In this document: in pieces, positions 54,715-64,000 of the stretch
Numbering within the stretch: position 1 is the first letter of the stretch
How the letters are laid out: each line of letters opens with the position of its first letter
Assembly: GCA_963691705.1 (NCBI GenBank)
Contig: OY829537.1
Coordinates: 76,777,352 to 76,841,351, forward strand
DNA from: Viola odorata
Taxonomy: Eukaryota > Streptophyta > Magnoliopsida > Malpighiales > Violaceae
Direction of reading: 5' to 3'
Length of the DNA: 64,000 nt
Made by a program: the position numbers and the translations under genes
Notes under the pieces: generated by a model
Databases searched by the model: none
What the model was told of the DNA's origin: nothing
The model's input: only the letters and a program-made list of their open reading frames with translations

Positions 54715-56188
54715 GATGTGAGATAGAAAACGCTCCATAAATTCCATCCAAGAGGCGTGATGTTTGTTGAGTTTCCCTTGGCCTTTCAAATACTTTAAGC
54801 TCAAATGATTTGTGTGTACCACAAACTCCTTTGGCAAGAGATAATGCTCTCAAACATCAAGTGCACGAACAAGGGCATATAATTCACGATCATACGTGCA
54901 ATAGTTGAGTTGCGGCCCTTTTAATTTCTCACTAAATACTCCACCGGTTTTTTTTCTTGAATCAACACCGCTCCAATTCCAATCTCTTTAGCACCAAATT
55001 CAACCTCAATTGTCTTGTCAAAATTTAGCAATGCTAAAATTGTGCTAGAAGAAAGCTTCTCCTTGAGCGTGTTGAAGGCCAACTCTTGTTCTTCAACCCA
55101 CTTGAAAGGAACATTCTTCTTAGTAAGGGAATTGAGTGGCGCGACAATGGTGGAAAAATCTTTGACAAATCGGCAGTAAAATTTGGCCAATCCATGGAAT
55201 GAACGCACACTACCTAAATTTATTGGTGTAGGCTTTGATCTTGTCTTTATCAACGTTAAGTCCATCCGCACCTACAATGAAACCAACAAAGTGTACCTCT
55301 TCTAAACAAAACTCAAATTTAGATAATTTAGCAAAGAGTTTATGTTCACGAAGGGTGAGAAAAACTTGGTGCAAGTGTGCAATGTGTTCCTTTGTAGACT
55401 TGTTATACACCAAGATGTCATCAAGATACACAACAATAAATTTTCCTGTAAAAGGTCTACGCACATGGTTCATAAGATGCATAAAAGTACTAGGAGCATT
55501 TGTAAGACCAAACGACATGACCATCCATTCATACAAACCAAATTTAGTCTTAAATGTCATTTTTCATTCATCTCCCTCATGCATTCTTATTTGATGATAA
55601 CCACTTACTAAGTCAATTTTAGAAAAAATTGTAGCACTACTTAGTTCATCAAGCATGCCATCAAGGCGAGGTATTGGGCGAGAATACTTCACCGTGATTT
55701 TGTTGATGGAGCGGGAATCCATACACATTCTCCAACTTCCTTCCTTCTTCGGCACTAGAATGACGGGAACCGTACAAGGAGATAAACTCATCTGGATGAA
55801 ACCTTTGGAGGGGAGAGCATCAATTTGATTTTAAAGTTCTTGAGTCTCCTAAGACTCTTATTTGAAATGACCATACCATTCGAGATGCCGTGGACGTGGA
55901 AGAGGTTCTCCCATTTCTCGTTCACTTTATCATCCTCCTTAGCCTTTAAGCTGATATTCCTCCTTACAATTAAGCATTGTGGCACCTCCACATAGTTGTA
56001 CTCATCCTCTACTTCTTCCTCATTATTTTCATACTCCATTATATCCTCTCAGCTTACATCTTCCTCATCCTCCTCACTAAAGACCACACCACCTTCACGG
56101 GTCAATATCACCCTTCTATTAGGACATTTGGCCCTAATGTGTCCTTTTCCACCACACATGAAACATTTAATTTTCCTAGAAGGTGTTT
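54715..56188 (-). pseudogene. pol: Element C gag end, RT and RNase H, decayed
   Basis: From 56188: knuckle CFMCGGKGHIRAKC (C-x2-C-x4-H-x4-C), acidic tail, PQCLIVRRNISLKAKEDD. Most of the protease is deleted: the frame jumps from FHVHGISNGMV to a RT linker near 55870. [35 protein letters not shown], stop TGA at 55562 where Trp is usual, [24 protein letters not shown] (Asp pair kept). A shift near 55215 leads to RSFHGLAKFYCRFVKDFS, then RNase H in which the first catalytic Asp region reads EFGAKE, so it is lost. Confidence 0.9.
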
Positions 56189-56714
56189 GATAAGATCCGA
56201 GACCTCTTCTGAGCGGAAAGGCAGCCACAGGTGGTCGTACAGGAGGCGGTCGACGTCGGAGGTACCTGCAAAGCGCCGGAGGGGGACTCCGGCGTAGACA
56301 CTCCGATGCTTAAGTCAGTTCAAGTTTTCAAAGTAGTAGAGTTTCTCCAAGATGATCTCGATCTCTCCCCCTGTTTGGTAAGGTGGGGGCTATTTATAGA
56401 CCGAAATTAGCGATACCTGACAGCGATAGGGGTAGACATCATCTGAAGATATCGTTTCGAGCGATATCAGGTACGTCATCGCGGGCGATAATCGAGTGAG
56501 GCCTATCTGGGGCGATATATTCTCCAGTCTCCTAGGATGGGATGACGCCGTGCGTATAAAGACGCATGAGATCCCCCCCGCTGAAGTCGACCATCCTAGG
56601 AAATTTCCGCTGGCCCAGGCGATAGGTTGGCATTTCAGGGAAGCGTATAGAAACTTGTCCAGGATAGATGCCGTAGCCCCAATGTTGCCGTCAGGAGCAT
56701 TCCAATTGTTATCA
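56189..56714 (-). repeat. 3' LTR of element G
   Basis: 526 bp; on the element strand it starts TGATAACAATTGG and ends CGGATCTTATCA. TATA box 56392-56398 (minus), hairpin CGCCGGAG/CTCCGGCG at 56274-56294, CTGACTTAAGCAT and TTTGCAGGT as in B, D and F. It lacks the AGGTAAG word. Confidence 0.9.
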
Positions 56715-57478
56715 TAAGCCCAACTGAAAACTAGCCCGAGTGTTCACCAAGGGCTATCCACGTCTGATATCTTAAAATAGGGATCTGCTCGGTCATGAGG
56801 CGATATTAATCTTCTTGGCCTCTCGATAGGGCTTATGAAGTCTCCGCTTCGTTCAAGTCATGGAAGGACCGTTGTTGGGTCACCTGCGGTGTCGTCACGG
56901 CTACTCAACCAGGCCGCGCCCTGGGCTGGCATATATTTCGGGTCTATTGTCCCTTCAAGTGCTCTGCAAAGACACAGAGGAGATAGGTACTTATACAGAG
57001 GTTAGCGAACCTTATACTCACAGAGGGTTTGAGGTCACACGAGCCCCAATTTACTCTTTACGCCCGAGAGTACAGCGGTATCAACGCGGCTTTACGCCAT
57101 TAGCTACCTTATGGTTGTCGCGGCTTCATACCACCAGACGCCTGTGATGCCAACGCAGTTTTACGCATCTAGGGCCACCGGTGACATCAACGCGGCCTTA
57201 CACGGTGGATACCGGTAACCTTATGGTTTTAGCGTCAGGGCTACCAGTGATATCGTATCTTTCGGCGTTTTTTAAGACTCTGCCTCGTACTCCTTCCAGT
57301 ATCTATATCGCGACCGTTGCCCCTTTCTTCCATTCTAGGCTTATCAGTCCTTGAGGATATCGGGACGGCTCGTCTTTTGAGGACCTCTATTTCTTTTCCC
57401 AAGGCCTCCCTTCAGTGGAGCCTATAAATCGGAGAACTTTCTCCATCCACGTTCTCCTCATCTCTATCAGTCAGCATC
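56715..57478 (+). promoter_or_regulatory. asg1 upstream region, element G
   Basis: AGCCCAACTGAAAA at 56717-56730, next to the LTR. Three diverged words like GCGGCTTTACGCC at 57086, 57155 and 57192. TATA box TATAAAT at 57423-57429, 50 bp before the ATG. No gene is recognised in the 760 bp. Confidence 0.6.
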
Positions 57479-57856
57479 ATGGATCATTTGACTAAGAATT
57501 TTCTTCTCTCCAAGGGTCATTCACTCAGGAACCTCAATGACGGTGACGTCGGTTTCCTGGAGAACATGCTGGTCAAGACTTCTGAGGATATTCTGGAGCT
57601 GCAGGGGATGCTGACTCCGCTCCATTCCCGGCTGGGAGCCGTCTCTCTGGAGGACTTCAGTCCTTTGGAGAGCGTTTCAAAGCTGTCTGCCTCCATCTCT
57701 CGGATTCAAGTGGTGATCGCCATGCTGCAGCAGCGTAAGGACATGTTGGGGTGCTGCCTGAAGGGGATGAGAGCCACTTCCCACGATCTAGTTCTGGTTA
57801 TGGATTCCCTGAGGGATCTTCCTGAAGTGCCCGAGGACACTGGCTCTGACGCCTGA
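57479..57856 (+). CDS. asg1 of element G: small helical antisense protein, intact
   Basis: 125 residues, ATG at 57479 (MDHLTKNFLLSKGHSLRNL) to TGA. Conserved blocks FLENMLVKTSEDILELQGM, LTPLHSRLGAVSLEDFSPL, SRIQVVIAMLQQRKDMLGC, CLKGMR. The tail is acidic. It is probably helical, with no signal peptide or membrane span. The gene has its own TATA box and a poly(A) signal region GGCCATAATAAATAAA at 57924-57939. The function is unknown. Confidence 0.78.
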   Translation: MDHLTKNFLLSKGHSLRNLNDGDVGFLENMLVKTSEDILELQGMLTPLHSRLGAVSLEDFSPLESVSKLSASISRIQVVIAMLQQRKDMLGCCLKGMRATSHDLVLVMDSLRDLPEVPEDTGSDA

Positions 57857-58331
57857 TAGCGGTGGCTCCCTTTGGGCCTTTTCTCTCTTCCCCTTGTCTT
57901 GTAAATGTATCTTCCGGCCACTAGGCCATAATAAATAAAGCGTTTTCATCATTCCCTCTCGCAACTGTTCTTCTTCTTTACTGCGCTCTTTGTCGTTTTC
58001 CAAGGAATATCCTTAGCCCAACTGAAAACAGTCTTGCCATTGGGCGGTTTTTCTGTTGATCGTTCTGCCTTAACTCCGCGCCGTCCTCATTATAACAACT
58101 GATCGGCAGATATTAGCATTATTCTTGATTTGCACGAGATTTCAACAGGCGTGACTGCAAATCTACATTTGCACTTCAGACTGTACACGTGCCAATCTTC
58201 AAGAGTCGGGTTGGAGGATCGAAGAGTCTCTTTTCTTCTTTTCCCGGCTATTTAATGAGGCTTTTCCTCCTTCATTCTTGTCCATTTCTTTCTCCTTTAT
58301 TTTTCTTCGTTATAGATCCTCTGCGAGTCTC
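57857..58331 (+). other. asg1 3' end and asg2 promoter, element G
   Basis: AATAAA signals within 57924-57939. AGCCCAACTGAAAA at 58015-58028. G-box-type CACGTG at 58186-58191 and TATA-like CGGCTATTTAATG at 58246-58258, about 75 bp before asg2. Confidence 0.6.
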
Positions 58332-58787
58332 ATGGCTGATTCTTATTTGCTAGGTACGGCTTCGAGGGATTCACCGCCAACTCCTCCGACTACCCCTGAC
58401 ACAGATAATCCTCCCCCATCGCCTCCTTGGAGACCGGTTGTCCGCCGGCGAGGTCGCAAGAGGCGGAGGAAGGAAGTTGAACAACGAAGGAAGGAGGCTG
58501 CCAAGGCCTCTAAGTCATTTTTCGACTCTCTGGCTTCTCTGGCTAGGGAGGAGAAAAAATCGTTTCCTCCTTTGAGTGATTCGCCTCCGTGGGTTCCTTC
58601 TGTTGGTTCAGCCGTTGAGGCAGTATCGCCAGGCGTTAAGGAGAAAACAACCTGGTCGACTACTGCCGCTAGAAAGAGGGTCGGTGAGTCTTCTCCCTCT
58701 GCTGATGTGGATTCACCATTCTAGGGTGGCGATGAGGAAAAGGACGTAGTCTATTGCTACGACGTTACTTGGTCCGTCAGCGACTAA
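58332..58787 (+). pseudogene. asg2 of element G, one in-frame TAG
   Basis: ATG at 58332 (MADSYLLGTASRDSPPTPPT). Pro-rich start, then RPVVRRRGRKRRRKEVEQRR, a strong candidate nuclear localisation signal, then Ser/Pro-rich sequence. TAG at 58722; the frame continues to TAA at 58785 with VVYCYDVTWSVSD, matching the aromatic tail of the other copies. The motif GTAGATGCCGTATGGC (58806-58821) and AATAAA (58832) follow. Confidence 0.7.
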
Positions 58788-59257
58788 GGGGCATAGCCCG
58801 TCTTTTGTAGATGCCGTATGGCGTTTCCCATAATAAATGATGTTTTTTATTTCCCTTTCGTCTCTCATCGCTTACTTGTCTTTTTCTTTTTGGGCATTCC
58901 GGGCGATCGCGGAAGCGTTTCTTTCGCTGCGAGTAACTGCCTTCAACTCTCAATCAGTAATTGTCTTCTTTCAGAAGGCATAGATGACTATCCACGTGTC
59001 CCTTTCGGTTCTGCACTTGTTTTGTTTTTACAGGCTGTCTTTTCTTAGGTTTTCTCCTTTATAAGGAAATCATCTCTCTCCTTTACTGTTTTTGCTAATG
59101 CTTCTGGGTTTCTGCACATTTTCTCTCTCTCTTCTGCGCTTCTTTTTCTTCAAGTGGTTTTACTGCAACCGCTCACTGGTGCCGGCGACCGGCCTACTGG
59201 CTTTTTGTTCCAGGTATTTGCTCCTTCTATCGCCATAGATTTACTTTCCAGTTCCTC
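58788..59257 (+). promoter_or_regulatory. asg2 3' end and asg3 promoter, element G
   Basis: 3' motif and AATAAA for asg2 near 58806-58837. G-box CACGTG at 58993-58998, 260 bp before the asg3 ATG; TATA-like CCTTTATAAGG near 59056-59066. Confidence 0.6.
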
Positions 59258-61491
59258 ATGTCTTCAACCGTCGAAAACCCTATAGATCCCGAAGCTAGGA
59301 GAGCTCGTAGTATTTTCAATTGTAATGAAGTTTTGAGGGTCGAATTAGAGGAGAATGGTATTACTTTTCCCACGGGCTATCGCCCTTTTGTCTCTCTGAA
59401 AGATACCCGTTTGCCTGACGCCATGTGGGGAACCTTCCGGTTGGTTTATTTCAAGATGTTCACTTACGGGTTTCGTTTCCCACTCCACCCTTCTCTGTTA
59501 AAATTGCTAGATCATTATGACCTCAATCCGGTCCAGATTACTCCACCGTCTTGGTGTGGTATTTATGCTTTCCTTCGTTCGTGCGAGATGAAGCGTATAT
59601 TTGCTCCATCGCTTAATCTATTCCGCACATTCTTTATCTTGAATAGCCACGACTGTCTGGTAGATATTACCCCTAGATGGGACGATGTCATTGTGCAACT
59701 GTTCTGGCGGAACTTTCAAGGTTTTGAAGAAAACGTAGAAGACTGGAAGTCTGGGTTTTTCACCTTCCGTTTGCCGTCACGACTCTGGCGCGGGGGTTTC
59801 AATCGAAGAATCCATGGCGGCGTTTGGAAAAGACCGGACACGCTGTCAAGCCAGGATGTTTCTAACGTTAGTGCCTTGTTAGAGATAGAAGGGTCTTTCC
59901 GCATCCGGGAGTTTGCTCGGTTCAGGCCTTTACCAGAGTGCGTTGTGGGTGAGTTCCCTTTTTCCGCTTTATCGCTTCAAATTTCTTACTTTGATAATAT
60001 GCTTTGTTGGCAGGTAACGTTGAGAGTAGTTCCTCTGGGGTAGGTGACGCCCCCTTGAACGTAATACCTCTCCAGTCGCTGCCCCCTTCTCCTCCACCCG
60101 AGAATTCTCATCGCCCACCTATTCCTCCTAGGAGGAGAAGGAATAAGACCATCGCTACTCGCAGGACCTCTGCTCGACCTTCTCGTTTTCTTGAAGATTG
60201 GCTTCCTCCTCGTGGCAAGAAAGTAGCTCAAAGCGATTCTGTGCCTGAGAAAATCGACAGTGATAGCGAGAGCATGGACCCTGGTCCCGAGTTACGTCAT
60301 GCTACTCTTGCTCAATGGATGAAACTCAGGTCGAGGAGGAACGACAATGCGGCAGAATCCACTGAGGACGATAGCGAAGAGATTGCAAAAGAGACGGAAC
60401 GTCTCGTGAAGAGGGTTCGCAAAGAGAGGACCGACCCGCCGGTTTCCCCTTCAAAGGAAGCTAACGTGGTCCCCACTGAGGAAGTTAGCGCTTCTCATGC
60501 CGCGAGCACTTCACAAGTGGCGGAGGTTGTCGAAGTGTTTTCCAGCGTTCCTTCTGAAGATAACGAAACCCCAGCGGCAGCGGCCTCTTCTTTGTCATCG
60601 GACCCTCCTACTTCCCCGATAGGTTCCTTTATCCCAGAAGTCGCGTTACCAGTTTCAGAGTCAAGTGCTCCTCCTAATTCTTCTCCACGGAATCCCCACC
60701 TTTTATTCCTATCTTCGATTTCGGGCGTTGGCGATTCCGCAAAAAGTTGTTCCCCTCCTTATATCGCCAACCTCTCTCCTCAGAGTCCTCAAGGCCCTAC
60801 TGGATATTAGCTGGATTTGTCCTCTTTCGGCACCGACGGGCTCCGCGCCTTGGGGATATCGGATCCGTCATCGCGGGAAGAGCCTGTGGGTCCAATAGTG
60901 GGCCAGATGTTTACTTCCTCCAAGGACAAGGAGGAGTTTTTACGGCATGCCCCCGAGACACAACAATCACATATTATGAACGACATGCTGGCTAGCTTTC
61001 GGGAACTTCATTACTTCCTTGAAGATCAGCGTAGCAAAACTCGGCCCTCTTCCGATCTGCAGGAACAGTTAGATGCGGCTCAGGCGAAGGCGAAAGAGCT
61101 ATCGCAGTTGCAAGAGCGAACCCAGGCAGAGTTAGCTGATTGTCGTGCGGAGCTATCACGAGAAAAGTCAAAGGGGAAGGCAAAAGCAGAGCTACTGGAG
61201 GCGGAACTAGTGGTGGCTGATAAAAAGAACATCTTCCTCCGCGAAGAGTTATCATCTCGTGATGCCGATTTGGCCAAAGTTCCTTCAAGGATAACCTGGT
61301 GGAAGAATAAGACCATCGAGGTCTGTATCGCAGGATTTATGGATCTCCATATCCGCGGGGCCGTCAGTTCATCCATGCTGTCCGATTATGCTTCCCAAAA
61401 GATAAAAGATCTTGGCGAAAGCGAAAAGGATTTTCCTTCTTCTGGGGGGAAGCAAGGGGACGATCACGGCGAGGCACATGATGACTCTTGA
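59258..61491 (+). CDS. asg3 of element G: Transposase_28-like head, coiled-coil tail, one TAG
   Basis: Exon 1 59258-59948, intron 59949-60013 (65 bp, GTGAGT...TTGGCAG), exon 2 60014-61491; joining gives ECVVGNVESSS. Head: NGITFPTGYRP, YFKMFTYGFRFPLHPS, ITPPSWCGIYAFLRSCE, ITPRWDDVIVQLFWRNF, VEDWKSGFFTF. Middle: Pro-rich with PPRRRRNKTIATRR, FLEDWLPPR, then Ser/Glu-rich. Tail: SSKDKEEFLRH and a coiled coil (about 61030-61270), ending DYASQKIKDLGESE. One TAG at 60808 separates the middle from the tail, where other copies have a Tyr-Arg-Leu-Asp-Leu run. A truncated or read-through product is possible. Confidence 0.8.
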
Positions 61492-62100
61492 TTGATCCAT
61501 TAAAGGACCTTACTATTTGTTTTTCATGTCTTGTAATAATGCCATATCGCGCGGCGATATCAGTACTTTGCCGTTTGGGCGATATCTTGTTTATTTCGCT
61601 TTCTCGCGTTGTCTTGAGGGCTGCCTTTTAATTAACGTCGTCTTTCGTCATTTCCTTTCTTGTAATATCGCCTTTGTTTTTCAGAAAGTCACATCTGCTT
61701 TTCAGAGCATTTATTGCTCGCGACCCTTCAGTCAGTGCACGGGAAAAGTCATGATGGTCTAGGCACACGTGTCCGTTTCTTCTGCCTCTTCACCTTTGTT
61801 TAGAACTTTTGACAAAATCGAAACGTTTGTTGCGCTTCTCTAGAGTTGTACTCATTGCTTGAGTCTTATCCCTTATTCCGCTCCAACACAACGACTGTAG
61901 CATTTGCCGTTTCCTTTTAATTACTAGGGTTATAAACCGTCTTTATTTCTTCCCTTTTCTTTTTCACTCCCCTTTCTGATATTATTTCCCCGCCGTCTTG
62001 TTCTTCTTACCTCTACTCAGGCTTTCGAAGTTCTTTCCTCTTAAAGGTACTTTCTTCTCCTTTCCTTCATCTTCTCGATTTCTATTTCTTTGCTTCTGCC
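61492..62100 (+). promoter_or_regulatory. Upstream region of asg4 in element G
   Basis: GAGCATTTATTGCTCG near 61705-61720, GTCATGATGG at 61748-61757, G-box CACGTG at 61766-61771 (335 bp before the ATG), AGGGTTATAAA with TATA at 61931-61936 (170 bp before). Same order and spacing as in B and D. No gene is seen. Confidence 0.68.
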
Positions 62101-64000
62101 ATGGCAAAGACTCGTCGTTCTGAGTCAAAATCCATAGATGAGAAGAAAATAGATACCACAGTTAGTGTTATTACTACCGAGGCCATTCTCCGGGAGCACT
62201 TGGCCACTCACGGTGCCGTTATTCCTGATGGCTACCAAGCCATAGTCGCCCCTGGGTCAGTACGTTTGAACAGCGTTCTGGCCGGCAATCGTAGGGTCTT
62301 ATACGCCCAGATGTTTCGCTATGGTTTCCGGCTCCCTATCGATCCTTTCGTCAAAGATTTGCTTATTGTTGGCAATTTTAATCCTGCCCAGTTAGCCCCA
62401 AATGCATATTGTTGTGTTTATGCCTTCTTGGAACTTTGTAGATATAAGGGGATTACTTCCCCTTCTCTTTTGTTGCTTAGATCCCTTTTCAAATTGATGA
62501 AGTGTCGGGGTGTGATAACCATATCGCCCCGCTTTGATGATGATTCTCTCAAGTCTTTTACTTGGAAATTACTCCATATCGAGTCTTCTGTCGAGGCTTA
62601 GAAAAAGGAGTTCTTTCTGGTGGATCTTCCTGACGCTCCTGGTCCCGAGTGGCGCTCTGGGTTTAACCAAGACGTCCAAGATGGCATTTGGAGTCGGCTA
62701 GGGACACTTCCCGCTCGTGAACAAGGATGGTTGGACACCTTACTCCAACTGGAGATTAGCGTTCACATTCGACTTACGGCCTGTAGAACGGCCATTCAAG
62801 ATTGTGTTAGGCGTGAGTATCACGTTACTCTTTTTCCTTTCCTCGCTGATACTAACGCTGACATCATTTTGTGGTTTTGCAGCGATGGATCCTGCTTACA
62901 GACCAGAGAGTGTAAGAAGGCGTTTAAAGAGAGCTCAGGACAGGGAAGACAGGGAGAGAGCTGCTTCGGAAGCCACTGATACTCCTTCTGAGTTACCGGC
63001 TACTTCTGCGAATCTCGCTCAAGTATCCTCTTCTTCTGTGGGTGAAGGGAATACTGACATTCCTAAAGGTGTGCCCATCGTGACCGTTGCTGCTCCTTCG
63101 TCTTCTCAGGCCCCTAAGGCCATTGCCAGAGGAAAAAAGAAGAAAAGAACGCGGAGTATCGCCACTCTTACTCCTTCTCCCGACGCTGCGGGTTCTTCGG
63201 AGGCACCTCCTCCTTCCAACACTGCTACTGTAAGCGTGTTTTTAATCGCGATATGTTGCGCATCGATATTTATCGCTATCTGATTTATCTTCCTTTCCTT
63301 TGTAGGAAACTGTTGTAGTTACTGCTCTCATTCCCTCAGGCGATATGGATCTGACCTATGTGGTGACGGGCGCCTCAAAGAGGGCCCGGATAGAGGGCGA
63401 GGGTGAAAACATATCCTCTTCTAACGTCGCGAGCGAGGGTGACCCTATCAATGCTCTTGATTCTGCCATGGTTCCTCCACGTGGACATTCTACGGAAGTT
63501 TTGGGGAATCTGGGTAGTGCTGACCCTTTTGGCTCTTCGCCCAATTCCTTTGGCGGGCCTATCCATTCATTTCCCTCTCATTTAGGCTATCAGGACGTCC
63601 TGCAGGATTTCGCGGGCTATCAGCCTCATGGTGTTTTCCTGGCTCCGGGCAGTTCTTCCTCACAGGTTCGCGCTCCCGCCCCCCTGGCTTTCACTCCTTC
63701 AGGCGTTCCTTGGCGGCAACGCTATGGTGAAGGCGGAAGCACTTTTAATTTTGCGGCAGATCTTTGCCCGCTAAATGGGGTTGGCGAAGTGACCCATCAA
63801 GTTGAATTATTTGATTTCCGTGCCCGTGGCTTGGCAGCTATCGGGGGCGATGGTTCAGATGAGGTTTCTGCCCTGCTGGCTTCTCAGATTCTAGCGTCAT
63901 CTGCGGAACGGGAGACCTTTCTTTCTCTGGCTGATGACGACAAGGCAAACTCCCTCCGCACTGGCCTCTTCTCCAGTATGATGAAATTCCATTATTGGGC
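62101..64000 (+). CDS. asg4 of element G, three exons, runs off the window
   Basis: Exon 1 62101-62812 (MAKTRRSESKSIDEKK), intron 1 62813-62882 (GTGAGT...TTGCAG), exon 2 62883-63229, intron 2 63230-63305 (GTAAGC...TGTAG), exon 3 from 63306, open to 64000. Head: MFRYGFRLPIDPFVKDLL, AQLAPNAYCCVYAFLELC, ISPRFDDDSLKSFTWKLL. TAG at 62599 replaces the Trp of DWK. Exon 2 is basic (RPESVRRRLKRAQDRED, GKKKKRTRS). Exon 3 is Gly/Ser/Pro-rich and begins the part that in B and F leads to a coiled coil (ERETFLSLADDD, MKFHYW). The phases equal those of F. Confidence 0.8.

Larger units (their letters stand above)
12867..56188 (-). mobile_element. Element C: chromovirus-like Ty3/gypsy element split by D
   Basis: Minus-strand coding remnants occur in two pieces, 56188-54715 (gag zinc knuckle, RT, RNase H) and 13293-12867 (end of RNase H, integrase zinc finger). 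Removing element D and one copy of TATTT restores a continuous frame reading SHIKYLKGKGNIVVDALS across the join. Wording such as [22 protein letters not shown] is typical of plant chromoviruses, possibly Reina-like from memory. No LTR of C is seen: the right side is cut by element G and the left ends at 12867. It is the oldest layer of the stack. Confidence 0.85.
56189..64000 (-). mobile_element. Element G: Tat-lineage element, 3' LTR and antisense genes
   Basis: A minus-strand element entering from the right. Its 3' LTR (56189-56714) sits in the gag of C; the flanking five bases are GTGTT, with the other side outside the window. Then come asg1-asg4 on the plus strand, antisense to the element. 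Pol and the 5' LTR lie beyond 64000. Confidence 0.85.

Noticed and set aside
59258..61491. Calling asg3 and asg4 active transposases
   Set aside because: The family name is historical; no catalytic motif is visible, and the genes are always inside LTR elements here.

Overview
The window is nuclear DNA of a flowering plant, almost certainly heterochromatic. It is made wholly of Ty3/gypsy LTR retrotransposons inserted into one another, plus one Stowaway-like MITE. I see no host gene, tRNA, rRNA or CRISPR array. The evidence is plant-type gag, protease, RT, double RNase H and integrase, TG...CA LTRs, exact 5-bp target duplications and GT-AG introns. Letters A-G and names asg1-asg4 are my own labels.

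Layout. A (1-4731, +) is the 3' end of an Ogre/Tat-like element: spacer, MITE, 51-bp tandem repeats, polypurine tract, long LTR-like segment. B (5361-12637, +) is the 3' half of a Tat-lineage element: four antisense genes and part of an LTR. C (minus strand; 56188-54715 and 13293-12867) is a decayed chromovirus-like element. D (13299-54709, +) is a Tat element inserted in C with duplication TATTT. E (25846-53648, minus) is an Athila-type element with an env-like ORF, inserted in D with duplication ACGAG. F (33150-48968, +) is a complete Tat element inserted in the RT of E with duplication GTTAC. G (56189 to beyond the end, minus) is another Tat element whose 3' LTR interrupts the gag of C. By-eye LTR divergence agrees with the nesting order: D about 4-5%, E and F about 2.5-3%.

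The most interesting content is a four-gene block on the strand opposite gag-pol, lying between pol and the 3' LTR, present in four divergent copies (B, D, F, G). From the 3' LTR inward the order is always asg1 (about 127-residue helical protein), asg2 (about 141-residue protein with Pro-rich and basic start and an aromatic-acidic tail), asg3 (two exons) and asg4 (three exons). asg3 and asg4 are paralogues: each has a head resembling the putative gypsy-type transposon domain (Pfam Transposase_28), a Ser/Pro-rich middle and a coiled-coil tail. TATA-like boxes, ACGT-core sites, splice sites and 3' motifs sit at matching places in the copies, so these look like separate antisense transcription units. 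Antisense ORFs are already known in Tat-lineage elements (Retand, Grande); the small asg1 and asg2 proteins and the shared regulatory layout are what I would follow up.

In D-type and F-type elements the sense unit runs LTR promoter, PBS, gag, protease, RT, two RNases H, integrase. It meets the antisense genes head-on across a block of tandem repeats. Most genes carry stops or frameshifts. The best-preserved are gag and asg3 of F, asg1 and asg2 of D, asg2 of B and asg1 of G.
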